DNA from: Microtetraspora glauca
GTDB lineage: Bacteria > Actinomycetota > Actinomycetes > Streptomycetales > Streptomycetaceae
Assembly: GCA_000721275.1 (NCBI GenBank)
Contig: JOFO01000085.1
Span: 1 to 16,490, forward strand
Length of the DNA: 16,490 bases
Direction of reading: 5' to 3'
The notes beneath the pieces are model-generated. The model was not told the origin of the DNA, ran no database searches, and saw only the letters and a program-made list of their open reading frames with translations. Positions 13,536 to 16,490 of the stretch are shown here, piece by piece; positions within the stretch are counted from its first letter, which is position 1; every line of letters begins with the position of its first letter. Both the position numbers and the translations under genes were made by a program.

Positions 13536-14213
13536 ATGGCCGGGACCGTGGAGCGCATGGCCGCCTACCTGCGCGCGAGGATCGACCTGGGGACGCTCGA
13601 ACCGGGCAACAAACTCCCCCCGACCGGCGCGCTCATGAGTCAGTTCGACCTGAGCGACAACGCCGTATACCGGGCAATCGCCCTGCTCAAAGCCGAGGGC
13701 TACCTCGTGTCACAGCAGGGGAAGGGCGTGTTCGTCGCGCCCCGCCGAAACCTGATCGCCGGAGCCCAGCGCATCCGCGGCATCACGCAGGCCGGGGAGA
13801 CGATCCACCACAAGCGAAGCGAGCGGGTGCCGGCGCCCGACTGGGTGGCCTCGTTCCTCGGGGAGGGCGAGTGCGTCAACCGGGTCCGCACCGTGCAGCG
13901 CGGTGACTTCGTCCGGGAGGCGTCGCAATCCTGGGTGCACGTCGACGTGGCGGAAGTCGTCCCCGAGATCGACCTCCCCGAGCCGTGCGACCCGACATGG
14001 CAGGCGGTCTATGCGGAGCGCTCCGGCAACGCCGTTCAGGCCGTGGCCCGGACCGTTGACGCCCGGATCACGACCGACGACGACCGGGCCGCCCTGAATC
14101 TCGAAGGGGACTTCGCCGTCCTGGTCCTGCGCAGCGTCTACGCGACGGGGGACAAGGTGATCGGCGTGGGGGAAGCGGTGTACGCCCCGGGCTATCCGCT
14201 CTCCGTCACCTGA
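13536..14213 (+). CDS. GntR-family (HutC/UTRA type) transcriptional repressor
   Basis: 225 residues from the ATG at 13536, with GAGGAA about 8 bases upstream. Residues 5-68 are a GntR winged helix: YLRARIDLGTLEPGNKLPPT, LMSQFDLSDNAVYRAIALLK, AEGYLVSQQGKGVFV. Residues 80-222 fit a UTRA-type effector domain, ending in LVLRSVYATGDKVIGVGEAV and YAPGYPLSVT. Regulators of this type (KorSA, TraR and related) repress tra genes on Streptomyces plasmids to prevent lethal over-expression of the translocase. Divergent orientation from the transfer operon and TAGGAAG repeats between the two promoters support that role. Any small-molecule ligand is unknown. A strong hairpin terminator follows. Confidence 0.9.
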   Translation: MAGTVERMAAYLRARIDLGTLEPGNKLPPTGALMSQFDLSDNAVYRAIALLKAEGYLVSQQGKGVFVAPRRNLIAGAQRIRGITQAGETIHHKRSERVPAPDWVASFLGEGECVNRVRTVQRGDFVREASQSWVHVDVAEVVPEIDLPEPCDPTWQAVYAERSGNAVQAVARTVDARITTDDDRAALNLEGDFAVLVLRSVYATGDKVIGVGEAVYAPGYPLSVT

Positions 14214-14244
14214 CCCGACCGGCCCCGCACCCTTCCCCCGGCCC

Positions 14245-14283
14245 CGAACGGCCCTCGGTCCACCCGGACCCGAGGGCCGTTCG
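14245..14283 (+). terminator. Terminator of the GntR gene
   Basis: A perfect 14-bp stem (14245-14258 with 14270-14283) with an 11-base loop, 31 bases past the stop codon and followed by TATTT. Typical intrinsic terminator. Confidence 0.85.
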
Positions 14284-14286
14284 TAT

Positions 14287-14351
14287 TTCCGGATCACCCC
14301 GGAATACCCCGTGAGATCATCGAATGTGACACCGCGCCAGGAACCAGCGGA
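14287..14351 (+). promoter_or_regulatory. Upstream region of the zinc-ribbon/proline-rich gene
   Basis: It contains the inverted repeat TTCCGG-ATCACC-CCGGAA (14287-14304) and the sequence ACACCGCGCCAGGAACCAGC (14329-14348). Both parts recur, in the same order and with slightly longer spacing, downstream of the gene at 15405-15457. It probably holds the promoter, though no clear -35/-10 pair was assigned. Confidence 0.5.
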
Positions 14352-14363
14352 AAGGGGGGAGAC

Positions 14364-15365
14364 GTGCGAACCGTCCCCGTACAGATCGTGTGTCGTAGCT
14401 GTGCCGAGCCGTACCGGACGACGGTCCGGGGCGGGAACACCCGGTGCCCGCACTGCCGTACCTCCCGCCACGTCCGCATGGATCAGGAGTGGGAAGGACC
14501 GGTGACCCCCGACATGTCCGGAGCCGCCTCCCGGGCCGTGGAAGTCGCCACCCGACCCGCCGTGTGGGTCGAATGCCGGTGCGGCCATGAGTGGCAGTCC
14601 CTGGCCCGGGACCGGATGACGATCCGGTGTCCCGAGTGCGGCACCGGGCAGCGCGTGCCCTACCGGACCGACGCGAACACCGGGCCGTCCCCCGAGGGCT
14701 ACCGGCCGCCGCCACCCCCGCCCCGGGCCCCTCGGGTCCGCCCTGCGCCCGTGTGGGAGCCGGACGACGACCCGGAAGACGAGTGGGAGCCGGACGAGCC
14801 TCCCCGCTCGTCCCTGGCCGACTGGATGCGCTCCGGGGGCCGGAACGAACTCGCCCGAGCCTTCCCTCCCGGCGGGGCGCCCCGGGGCGGACTGGCGGGC
14901 ATCCTGGCCGCGTTCGGAGCCAGGACCCCCGCGGCTCCCGCTCCCGCTCCCGCTCCCGCGCCCGCGCGTCGAGCAGCTGCTCCCCGCCCTGCTCGTCCGG
15001 CCGTGCCCAATCCGCCGGCACTCGCCCCCACCGCCCCGGCCGGAGCCGCCTCCGTGCTACCGGTCGACCCCCAGACGCTCCCCGAGCGCGAGCAACGGCG
15101 CCGTGACGATGTGTGCCAGATGGTCAGGTCCCTGGGGACCTCCCTGCTCGTCTGGTACAACCAGCCGCCGGGACGCTGTGAGGCACTGGACACGAACCAG
15201 CCGAGCGACCGCCAGAGGTGCCCGGGCATCGCAGCGTTCGCCGTGCGCTTCCGCCGGGACGTGACCGAGGCGGACGCGTTCACCTGCGCCGCGCACGCCC
15301 GGCCCCTGGCCGCCACGGCGGACCGCGCGCCGTACATCACGGCCACGGTCTACCGGCTCCGGTAG
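14364..15365 (+). CDS. Zinc-ribbon, proline-rich hypothetical protein
   Basis: 333 residues from the GTG at 14364, preceded by AAAGGGGGGAG. The N terminus has two zinc ribbons: C10/C13 with C28/C31, and C71/C73 with C89/C92 (the second written CxC then CPEC). Residues 108-240 are a long disordered stretch: a proline run (115-120), an acidic repeat WEPDDDPEDEWEPDEPP, and an alternating Ala-Pro tract (191-201). Residues 240-333 form a compact domain with Q(M)VRSLGTSLLVWYNQPPGRC and further cysteines C272, C286, C308 plus H311, possibly a third metal site. Only non-regulatory gene on the plus strand; it is independent of the transfer operon and flanked by related repeats. Family not recognised; nucleic-acid binding is plausible from the ribbons. 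It could be accessory cargo. Confidence 0.75.
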   Translation: MRTVPVQIVCRSCAEPYRTTVRGGNTRCPHCRTSRHVRMDQEWEGPVTPDMSGAASRAVEVATRPAVWVECRCGHEWQSLARDRMTIRCPECGTGQRVPYRTDANTGPSPEGYRPPPPPPRAPRVRPAPVWEPDDDPEDEWEPDEPPRSSLADWMRSGGRNELARAFPPGGAPRGGLAGILAAFGARTPAAPAPAPAPAPARRAAAPRPARPAVPNPPALAPTAPAGAASVLPVDPQTLPEREQRRRDDVCQMVRSLGTSLLVWYNQPPGRCEALDTNQPSDRQRCPGIAAFAVRFRRDVTEADAFTCAAHARPLAATADRAPYITATVYRLR

Positions 15366-15620
15366 AAACGAATTCCGCGCACCGCGCCAGACCAGCACTG
15401 CACACCGGAAATACCGCGTGCGCGCACGTTGAAGAACAACACCGCGCCAGCAACCAGCAAACCAGCGGACAGCGAAGGTACCCGCACGGAAACAACGCGT
15501 TGGCGCGGTCGACCAGCACCCGCCGGAGTACCGTCTCCGGCACCCCCGCGGCCCCTGCTCCCTCCCCCCGGAGCGGGGGCCGGTCCGCGCCCGGGAGCCG
15601 CCGCTCGTCCCGGCCGCGTT
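15366..15620. other. Non-coding region after the last gene, with a duplicated upstream element
   Basis: No convincing gene. ACCGCGCCAG occurs at 15381 and 15441 (60 bases apart) and also at 14331 before the preceding gene. CCGGAAATACC (15405) corresponds to CCGGAATACC (14299). A 10-base palindrome CAACGCGTTG lies at 15493-15502. Bases 15366-15500 are richer in A than the rest. Open frames here lack ribosome sites and recognisable domains. Confidence 0.6.
15550..15581 (+). terminator. Possible terminator downstream of the plus-strand gene
   Basis: A 12-bp stem with one G-U wobble (15550-15561 with 15570-15581) and an 8-base loop CTCCCCCC. It lies 185 bases after the stop at 15365. Its core resembles the left-end terminator (CCCCTGCTCC/GGAGC). 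Confidence 0.5.
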
Positions 15621-15626
15621 CGTCGC

Positions 15627-15686
15627 GTACGTCATCACGGACCGCTGTACGTCATCCGGTTGACGTACCGGGCCGCCCGTACGTCA
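15627..15686. promoter_or_regulatory. GTACGTCA palindrome cluster C
   Basis: GTACGTCA at 15627, 15647 and 15679, and TGACGTAC at 15661. Positions 15647-15668 form a palindrome with 8-base arms and a TCCGGT spacer. Spacings 20 and 14 between the first three sites are identical to cluster B at 7631-7672. Confidence 0.7.
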
Positions 15687-15729
15687 CCGCGCCTTCCCGG
15701 CCGGGGAGGACCGGCTCGTCCGCCGCCCT

Positions 15730-16230
15730 CCCGAGGGCCGCCTCGGGGGCCGCCTTCCCACTTCCCCCGCGCGCCTTCCCACTTTGCCGGGGGCCGCTCG
15801 TCCGGCTCGTCCGCGGCCCGCAGGGGAGCCGGGCGCCCTCGGTCCGGCGCGGGTCCCCCGAGGGCCGCCTCGGGCGCCTTCCCACGGAACGGGCCCGAAG
15901 TGGGATGGAGGCTCACCCGCCCTGACCTGCGCCCTTCCCACTCTGGCCCGGTCGCTCGTCCGGCTCGTCCGGGGTCCGCAGGGGGGCCGGGCGCCCTCGG
16001 TCCGGCGCGGGTCCCCGAGGGCCGCCTCGGGCGCCTTCCCACACGCCTTCCCACTTTGAAGTGGGAAGGACTCCCAAAGTGGGATGGAGTTTTAGGCCCC
16101 TGACCTGCGCCCTTCCCACTCTTCCCACTCTTCCCACTTTCCCAGGCCCCTCCGTACGTACGACTTCCGGCAGGTGCGGGAAGGGGTCGGGCCGCCGCCC
16201 TCGGACCCCCGCCCCGAGGGCCGCCTCGGG
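15730..16230. repeat. Four copies of an 18-bp hairpin in the right subterminal region
   Basis: CCCGAGG-GCCG-CCTCGGG, a perfect 7-bp stem with a 4-base loop, occurs at 15730, 15857, 16014 and 16213. Each is followed within about 30 bases by a TTCCCAC element. An 11-base part of its complement (CCGAGGCGGCC) also occurs inside the terminal repeat at 72-82. Palindromes near the ends are typical of Streptomyces telomeres, though usually shared by both ends. Confidence 0.75.
15796..16042. repeat. Imperfect 90-bp direct repeat, two copies
   Basis: 15796-15885 and 15954-16042 are closely similar, with a few substitutions and a 1-base length difference. Each starts GCTCGTCCGGCTCGTCCG, includes one of the CCCGAGG/CCTCGGG hairpins and ends CGCCTTCCCAC. 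Confidence 0.8.
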
Positions 16231-16343
16231 GCCGCCGCCCGGGCGCCTTCCCACTTTGAAGTGGGAAGGACTCCCAAAGTGGGATGGAGTTTTAGGCCCC
16301 TGACATGCGCCCTTCCCACTCTTCCCACTCTTCCCACTTTCCC
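16044..16343. repeat. 100-bp direct repeat at exact 200-bp spacing
   Basis: 16044-16143 and 16244-16343 are identical except for one base (C at 16105, A at 16305). Each starts with a hairpin of 11-bp arms, CCTTCCCACTT-TG-AAGTGGGAAGG (16046-16069, 16246-16269), then GTGGGAT, then three TTCCCACT units at 9-base steps (16112, 16121, 16130 and 16312, 16321, 16330). A decayed copy is visible around 15898-15943. Iteron-like. Confidence 0.85.
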
Positions 16344-16391
16344 GGGCCCTTCCGTAGGTAGGGCCCGGAGCCCTCCCAGGGGCAGGGGCCG

Positions 16392-16490
16392 CCGCTCGTC
16401 CTGGCCGTGGCCGCCTCGGTCGGCCGGCACTTCCCCGGGCCCTCCCGAGGACCGGCTCGTCCACGTCCTGGCCGTCCTGCTCGTCCGCCC
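16392..16490. repeat. Right terminal inverted repeat (putative telomere)
   Basis: Exact reverse complement of bases 1-99. The sequence inside it differs completely from the left side: the left continues into a terminator and genes, the right into the repeat-rich non-coding region. Confidence 0.9.

Noticed and set aside
15755..16337. Repeated TTCCCAC elements as a possible CRISPR array
   Set aside because: Units are 7-9 bases, irregular and in both orientations, with no spacer structure of 25-40 unique bases and no cas genes.
15218..16464. Several open frames on both strands in the right subterminal region
   Set aside because: They run through direct repeats and hairpins, consist of Arg/Pro/Gly/Ala-rich sequence, and have no ribosome sites or recognisable motifs.
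1..16490. Circular plasmid with an arbitrary cut
   Set aside because: Closing the ends would create a perfect 198-base palindrome, which is usually unstable, and terminal-protein-type genes fit a linear form better. Sequence alone cannot exclude covalently closed hairpin ends.

Overview
The window reads as one complete 16.49 kb linear replicon of a high-GC actinomycete, most likely Streptomyces. Its first 99 bases and its last 99 bases are perfect inverted repeats of each other, so both ends of a linear molecule appear to be present. Codon use is strongly GC-biased. The gene set is a Streptomyces-type plasmid: an FtsK/TraB-like DNA translocase, spread-type membrane proteins, a GntR/UTRA repressor and a single-strand binding protein. 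I saw no integrase, transposase, phage structural gene, tRNA or rRNA.

Layout. Left end, 1-244: terminal repeat and a strong terminator. Minus strand, 245-13420: seventeen densely packed genes read leftward, many joined by ATGA or GTGA overlaps. In transcription order these are a transfer block (13.4-8.8 kb: two small transfer-type genes, TraB-like translocase, two membrane proteins), a DNA-metabolism block (8.75-7.8 kb: small helix-turn-helix protein, SSB, tiny ORF), a replication and telomere block (7.5-2.6 kb: small proteins, a 1084-residue ATPase plus polymerase-like protein, a terminal-protein candidate), and a left block of small zinc-binding and HTH-like proteins (2.5-0.25 kb). Plus strand, 13536-15365: the divergent GntR regulator and a zinc-ribbon/proline-rich protein. 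Right end, 15366-16490: about 1.1 kb without genes, filled with hairpins, iteron-like repeats and the right terminal repeat.

How it may work. The ATPase/polymerase-like protein and the 191-residue protein after it are arranged like the Streptomyces tap-tpg pair, which recruits terminal protein to telomeres. I infer that together they maintain the ends and perhaps replicate the whole element. The terminal sequence does not start like the well-known Streptomyces telomere (CCCGCGGAGC). The translocase with its membrane partners probably moves double-stranded DNA between mycelial cells, under the GntR repressor acting at TAGGAAG sites between the divergent operons.

Structure not explained by genes includes: a palindrome family GTACGTCA-N6-TGACGTAC at three intergenic places; two clusters of short repeats around the transfer genes (TGTCGCGG and GTGTCAGG), which are candidate translocase recognition sites; and a right subterminal array of GTGGGAA elements and hairpins containing a 100-bp repeat at exactly 200-bp spacing.
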